Source: an uncultured Eggerthella sp.
GTDB lineage: Bacteria > Actinomycetota > Coriobacteriia > Coriobacteriales > Eggerthellaceae
NCBI GenBank assembly: GCA_900542065.1
Contig: UQLU01000003.1
Location: forward strand, 62,001 to 126,000
Direction of reading: 5' to 3'
Length of the DNA stretch: 64,000 bases
Made by a program: the position numbers and the translations under genes. Shown here one piece after another: positions 31,493 to 40,096 of this stretch. Position 1 is the first letter of the stretch. Each line of letters begins with the position of its first letter. The notes beneath the pieces are model-generated. The model saw nothing but the letters and a program-made list of their open reading frames with translations, was not told the origin of the DNA and did no database searches.

Positions 31493-32752
31493 ATGAGTAC
31501 CGTAACGTTTATACATGCTGCAGATCTTCATTTAGGGGCACCATTTAAAGGGCTCAGATCCATCGCGCCTGAATGGGCAGACATTCTCTTACAGGCAATC
31601 CCTGAAGCATTCCGAAACGTTATTGATATTGCTCTAAAAGAAAAAGTTGATTTTGTTGTTCTGGCGGGTGACATTTTTGATAATTCACACCCGTCTTATG
31701 CAGATTTTTCTCTGTTTTTAGCTGGACTAAAACAATTAGATGAGGCGGGTATATCCGTTTATTTTGTTACGGGAAATCACGACCCTTTTATTTCGTGGGA
31801 TAACTCGTTTGCTGCTTTGCCAGATAACACCCATTTATTGGGAGCAACAGGGCCAGAATTCACCTATTATCAGCGCGATGGTAAACCGCTTGCGCTTATA
31901 GGTGGTCGTGGCTATTACACACAATCTTTCCCTCGTAACGAAGATATTTCTGAGGGTATTTCACGTGAAACAGCCACTGCTGAACTGGGGATTTCGGCTC
32001 CTTTTATGATTGGTATTCTTCATACGGGACTCGATATTGACCTTACGCGATCGCCGGTAAATCCAAAAACGCTCCTTAAGCGCGATGTTGATTATTGGGC
32101 TTGCGGTCATGTTCATCAACCAAAAGTATTCCCTTCGGAAGAGGACCCTCGCATCGTGTATTCGGGTTGTCCTCAAGGTAGAGACATGAAAGAAGAAGGC
32201 GAACATGGAGTGTTTAAAGTAACGCTTTCTTCCAAAGCGCCTATTCGGATTGATTTTTTGCCAACAGCAAAGGTGGCCTGGAAACGTCTCGAGCTTAATG
32301 TTTCTGATTGTGCAACTATTGCCGATATCCAAGAAAAGATAGTAAGTGCCGAATTTGGTCAAAATGCCAAGACCCGTTGTCAACGCATGATGTTTCGCAT
32401 CACTCTAACGGGAAGAAGCGCGCTTCACGGCGATTTAACTTCACAGGTTTTAGAAGATATGCGCGCTATTCTCAACGATGGTTATCCGTTTTTCTATATC
32501 GATGCACTGCTCAACAAAACTAAGCCTGCAGTAAAGACGCAAACGTTGCGCAAAGAAGGACTGTTCCCTTCAGTGTATTTAGAGGTAATGGATCAGTATC
32601 GCCTGGACAAAGATAAGGTACTGCTTGATTTAGAAAAGCAGTTTTATCAGCGTGAATTATCTCTGCCTACCTCGCTTGAGGCAAAATACTCTGAACTTTG
32701 TGCAGATGCCGAAACGCTCGTTTTGGATCTTTTGGGGAGGGATGGTGAATAA
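31493..32752 (+). CDS. DNA repair exonuclease, YhaO/SbcD-like metallophosphatase
   Basis: A 419-residue calcineurin-like nuclease. The metal-binding motifs are HAADLHLGAPF (residues 7-17), VLAGDIFDNS, VTGNHDPF, GILHTGL and WACGHVHQPKVF, in the order of SbcD/Mre11. It resembles the B. subtilis YhaO type in pairing with a YhaN-like ATPase: the next ATG overlaps its stop by one base. The complex probably processes DNA ends. I start at ATG 31493. A GTG eight codons upstream is possible. A parS-like site (31957-31972) encodes I-S-R-E-T inside the gene. Confidence 0.85.
   Translation: MSTVTFIHAADLHLGAPFKGLRSIAPEWADILLQAIPEAFRNVIDIALKEKVDFVVLAGDIFDNSHPSYADFSLFLAGLKQLDEAGISVYFVTGNHDPFISWDNSFAALPDNTHLLGATGPEFTYYQRDGKPLALIGGRGYYTQSFPRNEDISEGISRETATAELGISAPFMIGILHTGLDIDLTRSPVNPKTLLKRDVDYWACGHVHQPKVFPSEEDPRIVYSGCPQGRDMKEEGEHGVFKVTLSSKAPIRIDFLPTAKVAWKRLELNVSDCATIADIQEKIVSAEFGQNAKTRCQRMMFRITLTGRSALHGDLTSQVLEDMRAILNDGYPFFYIDALLNKTKPAVKTQTLRKEGLFPSVYLEVMDQYRLDKDKVLLDLEKQFYQRELSLPTSLEAKYSELCADAETLVLDLLGRDGE
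31957..31972. promoter_or_regulatory. parS-like site (15 of 16) inside the YhaO-type gene
   Basis: TATTTCACGTGAAACA differs from canonical parS at the second base only. It lies about 22 kb to the right of the origin. Confidence 0.6.
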
Positions 32753-34956
32753 TGGCTAAAAAACCAAAGCTTTCAAAATCCATTCCCTCATATTTTCTCG
32801 AGCACATAAAAATGACGAGTTTTGGTAAGTTCGCCAACATTATCGTAGGTCCTTTTGGTCCAGGAATGAATGTGGTGTATGGACCTAACGAAGCAGGCAA
32901 AACTACCTTAAACGAACTCGTAAAAGGAGTGCTGTTCGGCTGGCCTGCTGCGCGCGGAGAAGCAAATCCCTACCGCCCAGAAAATGCTGATAGATCGGGC
33001 AGTTTGTTTTTCAAGGATGAAGCAACAGGTGATGTTGTCGAATTAAAGCGCGTAAAAAACGCCGATGAACTTAATCCGCCAGTCCCGTTGCTGACTAATA
33101 TTGATCGTGAAACCTACGAAACTATGTTTTCGCTTACGAGCGATGAACTTTTGCGTCTAGATAGACATAGCGATATTACCGCGCGCTTGCTAACGGCAGG
33201 TTCGGGCACCTCTGCGTCTCCCGCTCATGCGCTGGAATCTATTTCTGCGCAAATAAAAGCACTGACTTCTCGTTCGGCACAAAATCCTGATGCGATTGGT
33301 AGCTTGAAAAACGAACAGAGTCGACTGAGAACTCTTGTGCAAACGAGCCGAGCAGAAGCGGATAACCTGCGCGAACAGGAACATATGTTAGCTTCGCTTC
33401 GCCCACGCAGGGATTTAATGCGAGAAACACAAGATCGTCTTAACAGCGAAATAGAAAATCTTACCCAAACTGCAACCCAGGTAAGTTCGCTTGATGCAAG
33501 AATTGCTTCGTTGCAGCAGGATCTGGACCAGTCTTTTGGAAATAGCGAATCGTCAAACTCCGCTTCGCTTGTGCCTGATAATGATATTGCCGAATTAGTA
33601 GATCTTACCCAAGCACAAGAATACCGTCTGCGTGATTCTTTAGACGAATTTGATGATCGCAAAGCTAAATTAGAACACAGTGTTGATAAAGCACGCGAAG
33701 CGGCCAATACGTCACGTGCGGAATATGAATTCCATACAGAGGACGCGCATAAACAACAGCAATATGACCGAGCACGCAAACAACGCTGGGCTCAGTTGGC
33801 ATTTGCTATTGTGGTTCCTTTGATTATGGCTTTCATTGGCGTTTACATTGTTAATCTTGCTCGTCAAACGACAGGTGCTTCCTATTTGGTAGTAGGTGTA
33901 GCGCTTGTTCTCGTTGCTCTTGTTTTGGCTGTAGTGGGCGTTGTCATCAGCATGCGACCAACGCGCACCGAAGAAGAATGGGAAGATGCTCGTTCTAAAA
34001 AAGAATGGGTTATGCAGCAAGACCAAAAAACGCTAGAAATATGCGAAGCTCAATCACGCGAATATAGCGAATTTATAGAACAACAACTTATTCAATCGGG
34101 TCTTGGTGCAGCTCAAGGATCTACGCGCAGAGCTCGTCGACTTCTTGATCAACTGCGGGAATATCGCTCTGCTCAAGATCTTGCAAACCAAACAAAACAA
34201 GCTCAAGCCCTTCATCGCGCTTCCCTACAGGACGCTCTTGAACAAGCGTATCGTGACCGTAGCGAGATTTGCAATGCTGCGGGGTTTGATAAAGAAGCCA
34301 GGGTTGAAGATATCAATCAAGTAATTGAGCGCAAAGTTGCCGAGCGCAGCAAAACGGCGCAGACAATAGGCGAAACTGAACGACAAATAGGTGAAATTAT
34401 TGAGCGATTAACTGCAGCACGAAGGACAACTTCGTTTGATGAATTGAAGTTTCAAAACGAAACCATTGAAACGCGCTTGCAGGACGATTATCGCCAATTG
34501 GCCACGCTGCTTATTGCGCAGCGCTCGCTCGAAGATGCTATTGCGCAATGGGAACGGAAAAGTCAGCCTGAGGTATATCGCTGCGCATCGCGATTGTTGT
34601 CTCAAATGACCGATGGTGCGTGGTGCACGGTGCGCATGAACGCGCAAGGCGATATTGAAGTAGTTGATGCCATCAAAACCATACGTGCCCCGCATTTGCT
34701 TTCGCTCGGTACACGCCAGCAGCTATATTTAAGCCTGCGCATTGCTTTGCTTATGACTGCAGAAAACGTGGGCAAAGGCCTTCCCATAATGTGCGATGAC
34801 ATATTGGTGAATTTCGATAATGCGCGCAGAAAGCAAGCAGTTCGAGCACTTGCGGAATTAGCACGCAGCCGTCAAGTTATTTTGTTTACGTGCCATCCAG
34901 ATATTGCAGCCTTAGTGTGTAAAGCTGATTCAAAGAGTAAATTGATTGAACTGTAG
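32752..34956 (+). CDS. YhaN/SbcC-like AAA ATPase with internal membrane segments
   Basis: A 734-residue SMC/Rad50-type ATPase. Walker A is in VVYGPNEAGKTTLNELV (about residues 41-57), and the C-terminal lobe has LSLGTRQQLYLSLRIALLM and Walker B GLPIMCDDILVNFD. Between them lie two coiled-coil arms split by two adjacent hydrophobic helices (AFAIVVPLIMAFIGVYIV and YLVVGVALVLVALVLAVVGV), the feature that separates YhaN from SbcC. The protein is thus a DNA-end-processing ATPase anchored near the membrane. It is translationally coupled (TAATG) to the YhaO-type nuclease. Confidence 0.85.
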   Translation: MAKKPKLSKSIPSYFLEHIKMTSFGKFANIIVGPFGPGMNVVYGPNEAGKTTLNELVKGVLFGWPAARGEANPYRPENADRSGSLFFKDEATGDVVELKRVKNADELNPPVPLLTNIDRETYETMFSLTSDELLRLDRHSDITARLLTAGSGTSASPAHALESISAQIKALTSRSAQNPDAIGSLKNEQSRLRTLVQTSRAEADNLREQEHMLASLRPRRDLMRETQDRLNSEIENLTQTATQVSSLDARIASLQQDLDQSFGNSESSNSASLVPDNDIAELVDLTQAQEYRLRDSLDEFDDRKAKLEHSVDKAREAANTSRAEYEFHTEDAHKQQQYDRARKQRWAQLAFAIVVPLIMAFIGVYIVNLARQTTGASYLVVGVALVLVALVLAVVGVVISMRPTRTEEEWEDARSKKEWVMQQDQKTLEICEAQSREYSEFIEQQLIQSGLGAAQGSTRRARRLLDQLREYRSAQDLANQTKQAQALHRASLQDALEQAYRDRSEICNAAGFDKEARVEDINQVIERKVAERSKTAQTIGETERQIGEIIERLTAARRTTSFDELKFQNETIETRLQDDYRQLATLLIAQRSLEDAIAQWERKSQPEVYRCASRLLSQMTDGAWCTVRMNAQGDIEVVDAIKTIRAPHLLSLGTRQQLYLSLRIALLMTAENVGKGLPIMCDDILVNFDNARRKQAVRALAELARSRQVILFTCHPDIAALVCKADSKSKLIEL

Positions 34957-35017
34957 TATTATTCCTTTGTTGGGCAGGATTTTATTTTGCGTTTTGACCT
35001 AAAATAATGTCCGTCAT

Positions 35018-35055
35018 GAGACTGCCAGGTAGTTATTGCAACTGCGAAAAGTCTC
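35018..35055 (+). other. Leader hairpin before purA
   Basis: GAGACT (35018-35023) pairs with AGTCTC (35050-35055), with an inner AGTT/AACT pairing. It sits 32 bp before the purA start. Confidence 0.35.
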
Positions 35056-35087
35056 GTTAAGTTATAAAAACATTGAAAGGACCTTAC

Positions 35088-36383
35088 ATGCCAAGCACGG
35101 TTCTCCTTGGTGCCCAGTGGGGTGACGAGGGAAAAGGCAAGATCACTGACTTAATTTCAAGTGATTATGATTACGTTGTTCGATATCAGGGAGGAAACAA
35201 CGCCGGTCATACGGTAATTCACGGCGACACCAAGCTCGCATTGCATCTTATTCCTTCTGGCGTTATGTATGATCACATCACGCCTGTTATTGGCAACGGT
35301 TGCGTTATTGATCCTAAAGTTTTAGTTGAAGAAATGCAGATGCTAGAAGAATCTGGCTTCCCTTGCGATCGTTTGCGCATTTCTTGCGACGCTCACATCA
35401 TTATGCCTTATCACATTGATTTGGACGGAGCATCCGAGCGTCATTTGGGCAAGCACAAGATTGGTACCACTAATCGTGGTATTGGTCCTGCTTATGAAGA
35501 CAAATTTGCTCGTAATGGCATTCGTGTTCAGGATCTTTTGGATGAAAAGATCTTCCGCGAAAAGCTTGAAGCAGCGCTTGCTATCAAGAATCAAGTTCTT
35601 ACCAAGATCTACGATTTAAAGCCTTACACCGTAGATCAGATTTGCGAAATGTATTTGCCTTACGCAGAAGTTATGCGCAAGCACATGGCAGAAACTACTC
35701 AAATGCTTAATGCGGCTCTGCGTGAAAATAAAAACATTTTGTTTGAAGGCGCACAGGGTACCATGCTCGATATCGACCATGGTACCTATCCGTTTGTAAC
35801 TTCGTCTTCTTGCTGCGCAGGCGGTGCACCAACTGGTTCAGGTGTTGGTCCTAAGGCAATCGATAAGGTATTGGGTATTGCTAAGGCCTACATTACTCGT
35901 GTTGGTTCTGGTCCATTCCCTACTGAGCTTCACGACGAAACAGGCGAATTGCTTTGCAAAGTTGGTGGCGAATACGGAGTAACCACCGGTCGCAAGCGTC
36001 GTTGTGGTTGGTTCGACGCGGTACAGGCTCGTTATGCGGTTGAGGTTAACTCTATGACTGACATGGCACTGACGAAGCTCGACGTATTGTCTTGCGTTCC
36101 TTCCATTAAGGTGTGCGTTGGTTATGAAGCTGATGGCGTTCGCTATGACTACTTCCCAATGCAGCATTCGGTAATTTATCCAAAGAATGTAACTCCTATT
36201 TATGAAGAGCTTCCTGGCTGGGAAGGCATTGATATTTCTAATTGCAAGAAGTTTGAAGACCTGCCCGTAAATGCTCAGCGCTATGTTACCTATCTTGAAG
36301 AGGTAACAGGTGTTCGTGCTTCTATTATTGCGGTTGGTCCTGACAGAAATCAGACCATCTTTAACGGCTGGGAAAGCCGTTAA
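35088..36383 (+). CDS. purA: Adenylosuccinate synthetase
   Basis: Makes adenylosuccinate from IMP, GTP and aspartate, the first step from IMP to AMP. At 431 residues it carries the P-loop GAQWGDEGKGKITD, the catalytic VRYQGGNNAGHTV, GTTNRGIGPAYEDK and the IMP-binding VTTGRKRRCGWFDAV. GAAAGGACC lies before ATG 35088. A TTG five codons upstream is less likely. The next gene, purD, starts 19 bp after the stop, so these two purine genes are co-transcribed. Confidence 0.97.
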   Translation: MPSTVLLGAQWGDEGKGKITDLISSDYDYVVRYQGGNNAGHTVIHGDTKLALHLIPSGVMYDHITPVIGNGCVIDPKVLVEEMQMLEESGFPCDRLRISCDAHIIMPYHIDLDGASERHLGKHKIGTTNRGIGPAYEDKFARNGIRVQDLLDEKIFREKLEAALAIKNQVLTKIYDLKPYTVDQICEMYLPYAEVMRKHMAETTQMLNAALRENKNILFEGAQGTMLDIDHGTYPFVTSSSCCAGGAPTGSGVGPKAIDKVLGIAKAYITRVGSGPFPTELHDETGELLCKVGGEYGVTTGRKRRCGWFDAVQARYAVEVNSMTDMALTKLDVLSCVPSIKVCVGYEADGVRYDYFPMQHSVIYPKNVTPIYEELPGWEGIDISNCKKFEDLPVNAQRYVTYLEEVTGVRASIIAVGPDRNQTIFNGWESR

Positions 36384-36401
36384 TGGGTGAAAGGTAAAAC
36401 A

Positions 36402-37697
36402 GTGAACATTCTTGTTCTTGGCGGCGGCGGACGCGAACATGCTATTGCTTGGGCACTTGCGAAGTCTCCTCGTTGCGATCAGCTCTATGTTGCTCCTGGT
36501 AATGGTGGAACTGCTTCAATTGCCCAAAATGTGAAGAATCTTGATGCAGAAAATGGCGAAGCGGTACTCGGCTTTGCAAAAGACCATGAAATCGGTCTGG
36601 TAGTTATTGGTCCAGAAGCTCCGTTGGTAGCAGGCGTTGCCGATGTGGTTCGCGCTGGTGGTATTCCTGTGTTTGGTCCTGATGCGCAAGGTGCTCAGCT
36701 GGAGGGTTCAAAAACCTATTCCAAAGAGTTCATGGAAGCAAATGGTATTCCTACTGCGCGCTATGCAAGTTTTACCAATGCCGAGCAAGCACGCGCTTAC
36801 TGCGAAGAGCTTGGTGCACCTTTGGTAGTCAAAGCAGACGGCCTTGCCGCGGGCAAGGGCGTTATCGTGGCAGAAACGCTCGAAGTTGCCCTTGAAGCAG
36901 TGGATGGTTGCTTTAGCGGAACCTTTGGCGAGGCAGGAAGTCGCGTAGTAATCGAAGAAATGCTCACTGGCCCTGAATGCTCGCTGTTAGCTTTCGTTTC
37001 TGGTGGCAAAGCATTCTGCATGGCACCTGCGCAGGATCACAAGCGTGCCTATGATGGCGACTTAGGTCCTAATACGGGTGGTATGGGTGTATATTCTCCA
37101 GTGCCTATTGTGACCGAAGAAGAAATGGCTGCAATGGTTCAGGTAATGGAAACTGCCGCTGCAGCAACAGCACGCGATCCTTTCACCACCGATTATCGTG
37201 GTTGCCTGTATGGTGGTTTCATGCTGACGCCCGAAGGCCCCAAAGTACTCGAATTCAATGCACGTTTTGGTGATCCCGAAACCCAGGTAGTATTGCCTCG
37301 CCTCCAGGGCGATCTGGTAGATATTATGCTGGCAGTCGCAGAAGGTAAGCCAGAAGACATTGAGCTTTCTTGGTCAGATAAGTGGGCGGTAAGCGTAGTA
37401 TTGGCAAGTGGTGGATATCCTGGCTCTTATGAAAAGGGCAAAGTTATCCTTGGCGTGTCAGAGGCACAGCGCATGGACGACGTCATTGTGTTCCATGCAG
37501 GAACGGCACTCAACAACGATGGCGAACTTATTACCGCAGGCGGCCGCGTTTTGAACGTGGTTGCTTTGGGCGATACGTTTGAAGAAGCACGTAATCGTGC
37601 CTATGAAGCATGCAACCTTATCAAGTTCGAGGACATGCAGTTCCGCAGCGACATTGGTAAGCGTGCTCTTATTGGCCGCAGTGCTTGGGAAGCATAA
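36402..37697 (+). CDS. purD: Phosphoribosylamine--glycine ligase (GARS)
   Basis: The ATP-grasp enzyme that adds glycine to phosphoribosylamine, step two of purine synthesis. At 431 residues it begins NILVLGGGGREHAIAWAL and contains LVVKADGLAAGKGVIVAET, DHKRAYDGDLGPNTGGMGVY and the metal-binding EFNARFGDPETQVVLPRL. I start at GTG 36402, which has GAAAGG 7 nt upstream. A second GTG at 36387 is in frame. It follows purA closely and is followed by a 460-bp non-coding stretch with two folded elements. Confidence 0.96.
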   Translation: MNILVLGGGGREHAIAWALAKSPRCDQLYVAPGNGGTASIAQNVKNLDAENGEAVLGFAKDHEIGLVVIGPEAPLVAGVADVVRAGGIPVFGPDAQGAQLEGSKTYSKEFMEANGIPTARYASFTNAEQARAYCEELGAPLVVKADGLAAGKGVIVAETLEVALEAVDGCFSGTFGEAGSRVVIEEMLTGPECSLLAFVSGGKAFCMAPAQDHKRAYDGDLGPNTGGMGVYSPVPIVTEEEMAAMVQVMETAAAATARDPFTTDYRGCLYGGFMLTPEGPKVLEFNARFGDPETQVVLPRLQGDLVDIMLAVAEGKPEDIELSWSDKWAVSVVLASGGYPGSYEKGKVILGVSEAQRMDDVIVFHAGTALNNDGELITAGGRVLNVVALGDTFEEARNRAYEACNLIKFEDMQFRSDIGKRALIGRSAWEA

Positions 37698-37739
37698 GTT
37701 TTACTAATTAAAGCAAAGCAATAAGTTACAGCAACGTAC

Positions 37740-37900
37740 GTTCAGTGCTGAGATTTGAAACGGGTCACCCGTCCTCCTACCGATGTTTAGGAATTATGAT
37801 TCCTAAACATCTATGCGTCGGACCCCGCCGCTTCATATTTAAATGTTAAATTTGAAGCGTCGAGTGACCCTTATTCAACATCTCGGCACTGAACTTTTTT
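37740..37900 (+). ncRNA. Cloverleaf-like nested inverted-repeat element with T-tract (candidate structured RNA)
   Basis: Outer arms GTTCAGTGCTGAGAT (37740-37754) and ATCTCGGCACTGAAC (37880-37894) pair over 15 bp with one G-T. TTGAA/TTCAA extends them past a bulge. GGGTCAC (37762-37768) pairs with GTGACCC (37864-37870). Inside are two hairpins: ATGTTTAGGAAT/ATTCCTAAACAT (37783-37810, loop TATG), perfect over 12 bp, and one at 37830-37858 with 12 of 13 pairs. Six T residues follow the outer stem. A small RNA with intrinsic termination, or a mobile palindromic element, would explain it. Expression is not shown by the sequence. Confidence 0.5.
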
Positions 37901-37901
37901 G

Positions 37902-38059
37902 TATCTTGTATTTCTTGATCGAAGCGAACTCAGAACACCAATTTTCATTGCGCCCGAAGGGCGCTTATTTAAAAGCATGATGCAGCGAAGCGCACGAAAA
38001 AAACGCAGAGCGTTTTTGAGCAGCGAAAGCGGTGAGCTGAGATTAAGAAATACAAGATA
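37902..38059. repeat. Second folded element next to the first
   Basis: Arms TATCTTGTATTTCTTGATC (37902-37920) and GATTAAGAAATACAAGATA (38041-38059) are inverted repeats with one mismatch in 19. Internal hairpins GCGCCC-GAA-GGGCGC (37950-37964) and AAAAACGC-AGA-GCGTTTTT (37999-38017) lie between. It begins one base after the T-tract of the first element. Confidence 0.5.
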
Positions 38060-38103
38060 AACAAAGCAAATAGCGTAGTAACAAGATTAGACAAATTAAT
38101 TGC

Positions 38104-38132
38104 TTGACGAATTGTAAAAGTATCGGTACAAT
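38104..38132 (+). promoter_or_regulatory. tRNA-Phe promoter
   Basis: TTGACG (38104-38109), a 17-bp spacer and TACAAT (38127-38132), 29 bp before the tRNA 5' end. Confidence 0.75.
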
Positions 38133-38161
38133 TTCGTTTCGCGTCATACGAATGCGCAACT

Positions 38162-38237
38162 GGTTGGGTAGCTCAGCTGGTAGAGCAGCGGATTGAAAAT
38201 CCGCGTGTCGCGGGTTCAAGTCCCGCCCCGACCACCA
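38162..38237 (+). tRNA. tRNA-Phe (GAA)
   Basis: A 76-nt cloverleaf with acceptor GGTTGGG/CCCGACC, anticodon GAA in ATTGAAAAT and encoded CCA. Confidence 0.97.
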
Positions 38238-38249
38238 TTTTGAATTGTG

Positions 38250-38276
38250 AAGCCCCGCACATGCGGGGCTTTTTTG
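38250..38276 (+). terminator. Terminator after tRNA-Phe
   Basis: AAGCCCCGCA (38250-38259) pairs with TGCGGGGCTT (38262-38271) and is followed by T residues. Confidence 0.92.
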
Positions 38277-38380
38277 CGCATAGTCTACTTTTTTGTAGCA
38301 AAAGTGACGTTCTGTCTACACATTTATAGGGTCGTTGGATGCCCTTTGATAAAATACAGCTACGTTTGAAAGAGGGACTG

Positions 38381-40096
38381 ATGATCGACTTCTCTATACA
38401 AGGCATATACCCTCCTTCGCTGCAGGCGCTTGTTGACGGAAAAGTTGCAAGCCGTATTCACAGCAAGGATGCATCGCTTTATAACTTTTCTGAAGAAGCG
38501 CAGGATTGTGCTCAGAATTACATGGGCTGGGCAACGCTTGCCAGCAATCCTCCTTGTCCCATTGAGGAAATCCAGGCTTTTGCCGATGAGGCTATCGCCA
38601 AAGGGCTAAAAACCGTAATTCTTATTGGCCAGGGTGGATCTACGCAGGCGCCTATGACGTTGACTAAATACAACAAGCCCGATTCATCCTATATTGCCTT
38701 TAGAACGCTCGACTCGGTATCACCCGTTCGTGTGCGCACTATTATGTCTCAGTGCAATCCTGAACACACCATCATTATCCAATCATCCAAATCGGGCGGC
38801 ACTATTGAGCCATCGTTGGTCATGAAGGCGGTACGCGAGGTATTGGCAGAAAGCCTGCCCGTTGAAGATATTCCAAAACACCTTGTGGCTATTACCGATC
38901 CAGGTTCAGATTTGGAAAAGCGTGCAAAAGAAGAAGGCTGGGCGAAAGTCTTCTTGGGCGAACCTACTGTAGGTGGTCGCTATTCGGCGCTTTCGGTGTT
39001 TGGCCTAGTCCCTGCAGCGCTTGTTGGCATGAAGCTTTCTTCTTTGATCGAAAGCGCTCGTGAAGCAGAGGCGCTTTGTGCTATTGATGACCTTGATAAT
39101 CCTGCATCAAACTTAGCAGCATTTTTGTTCGATACGTATGAGCGCGGACGCGACAAGTTTTCATTGTTCACGCCAAAGCGCGGCCGTGTTTTGGGTTTGT
39201 GGATCGAACAGTTAGTTGCTGAAAGTCTTGGTAAAAACGGTTTAGGTATTTTGCCGAACATTGAAGTTGATTCTCTTGTTTTGCGCGAGGATCCAAAAGA
39301 TCGTACGGTTATTACCTATAACACAAAGACCGATCAGTGGGATGACCGTCAAAACTTTAATCATGCGCTTGAATTCATAGATCCCGCTATTCCTCAGATG
39401 CACTTTAAGGTGCTCAATGTTGAGGATTTGGCAGCGCATTTTGTTATGTGGGAATACGCTATTGCGATGGTGGGCTATCTCATGAAGGTTTGTCCTTTCG
39501 ACCAGCCTGATGTCGCGGTTGCAAAGGCAGAAGTGCTACATATTTTGACAGAGGGCGCCCGCGAGCCAGAATTTGTAGAAGATGGGTTAGCTGAAGTGCC
39601 TATCGGCAAAGTTGAAGTACATATTTCTGAAGCCTTGCGCGATAAAACAGAAGAAAATTCGCTTGATGCTGCACTTCGTGCCTTGTTTGGCAGCATTGAG
39701 CCAGGCGATTACTTCTCGTTCAACGCCTTCTTGCCTTTCGCGGGCGAAGGTCGTCGTGAGGCTATCGAAGAAATTCGTCACACCGTTGCTTCACACTACG
39801 GTGTAGCTTCCTGCCTAGAAATTGGTCCTCGTTATTTGCACTCCACAGGACAGCTTCATAAAGGCGGTCCAAACAAGGGTGTTTACCTTATTATTTCTGC
39901 CGATGAACCTAAAGATATTGAAATAGACGATGATCGCGCACAAACATTAGGACAGCTTGCAAAAGCACAAGCTTCGGGCGACTTTACTATTCTTTCTTCA
40001 CGTGGTCGCCGCTGCGTCCACGTGCACTTGCCCGATAATTCGGCTGTTTCTATTCGTGCGTTGGCGAAAGCATTTAAGAAAGTGGTGTATGCATGA
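38381..40096 (+). CDS. pgi: Glucose-6-phosphate isomerase (long PGI-family form)
   Basis: Interconverts glucose-6-phosphate and fructose-6-phosphate. At 571 residues with the sugar-phosphate-binding IIIQSSKSGGTIEPS and VGGRYSALSVFGLVP and the ENLLWEQ-type EWVAESLGK-like segment WIEQLVAESLGKNG, it belongs to the divergent PGI type often fused to transaldolase. Here the transaldolase half is absent, so it is a stand-alone PGI domain. I start at ATG 38381, which follows GAAAGAGGGAC. The ATG 14 codons earlier has no site and is followed by a possible -10 (TAAAAT, 38350-38355). hypF overlaps its end by 4 nt. Confidence 0.82.
   Translation: MIDFSIQGIYPPSLQALVDGKVASRIHSKDASLYNFSEEAQDCAQNYMGWATLASNPPCPIEEIQAFADEAIAKGLKTVILIGQGGSTQAPMTLTKYNKPDSSYIAFRTLDSVSPVRVRTIMSQCNPEHTIIIQSSKSGGTIEPSLVMKAVREVLAESLPVEDIPKHLVAITDPGSDLEKRAKEEGWAKVFLGEPTVGGRYSALSVFGLVPAALVGMKLSSLIESAREAEALCAIDDLDNPASNLAAFLFDTYERGRDKFSLFTPKRGRVLGLWIEQLVAESLGKNGLGILPNIEVDSLVLREDPKDRTVITYNTKTDQWDDRQNFNHALEFIDPAIPQMHFKVLNVEDLAAHFVMWEYAIAMVGYLMKVCPFDQPDVAVAKAEVLHILTEGAREPEFVEDGLAEVPIGKVEVHISEALRDKTEENSLDAALRALFGSIEPGDYFSFNAFLPFAGEGRREAIEEIRHTVASHYGVASCLEIGPRYLHSTGQLHKGGPNKGVYLIISADEPKDIEIDDDRAQTLGQLAKAQASGDFTILSSRGRRCVHVHLPDNSAVSIRALAKAFKKVVYA

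Noticed and set aside
37740..37894. Integron attC site
   Set aside because: The ends do not fit the RYYYAAC/GTTRRRY core sites and no integrase or cassettes are present.
38339..38380. Upstream ATG for pgi
   Set aside because: No ribosome-binding site, and a possible -10 box lies within these codons; ATG 38381 has GAAAGAGGGAC.
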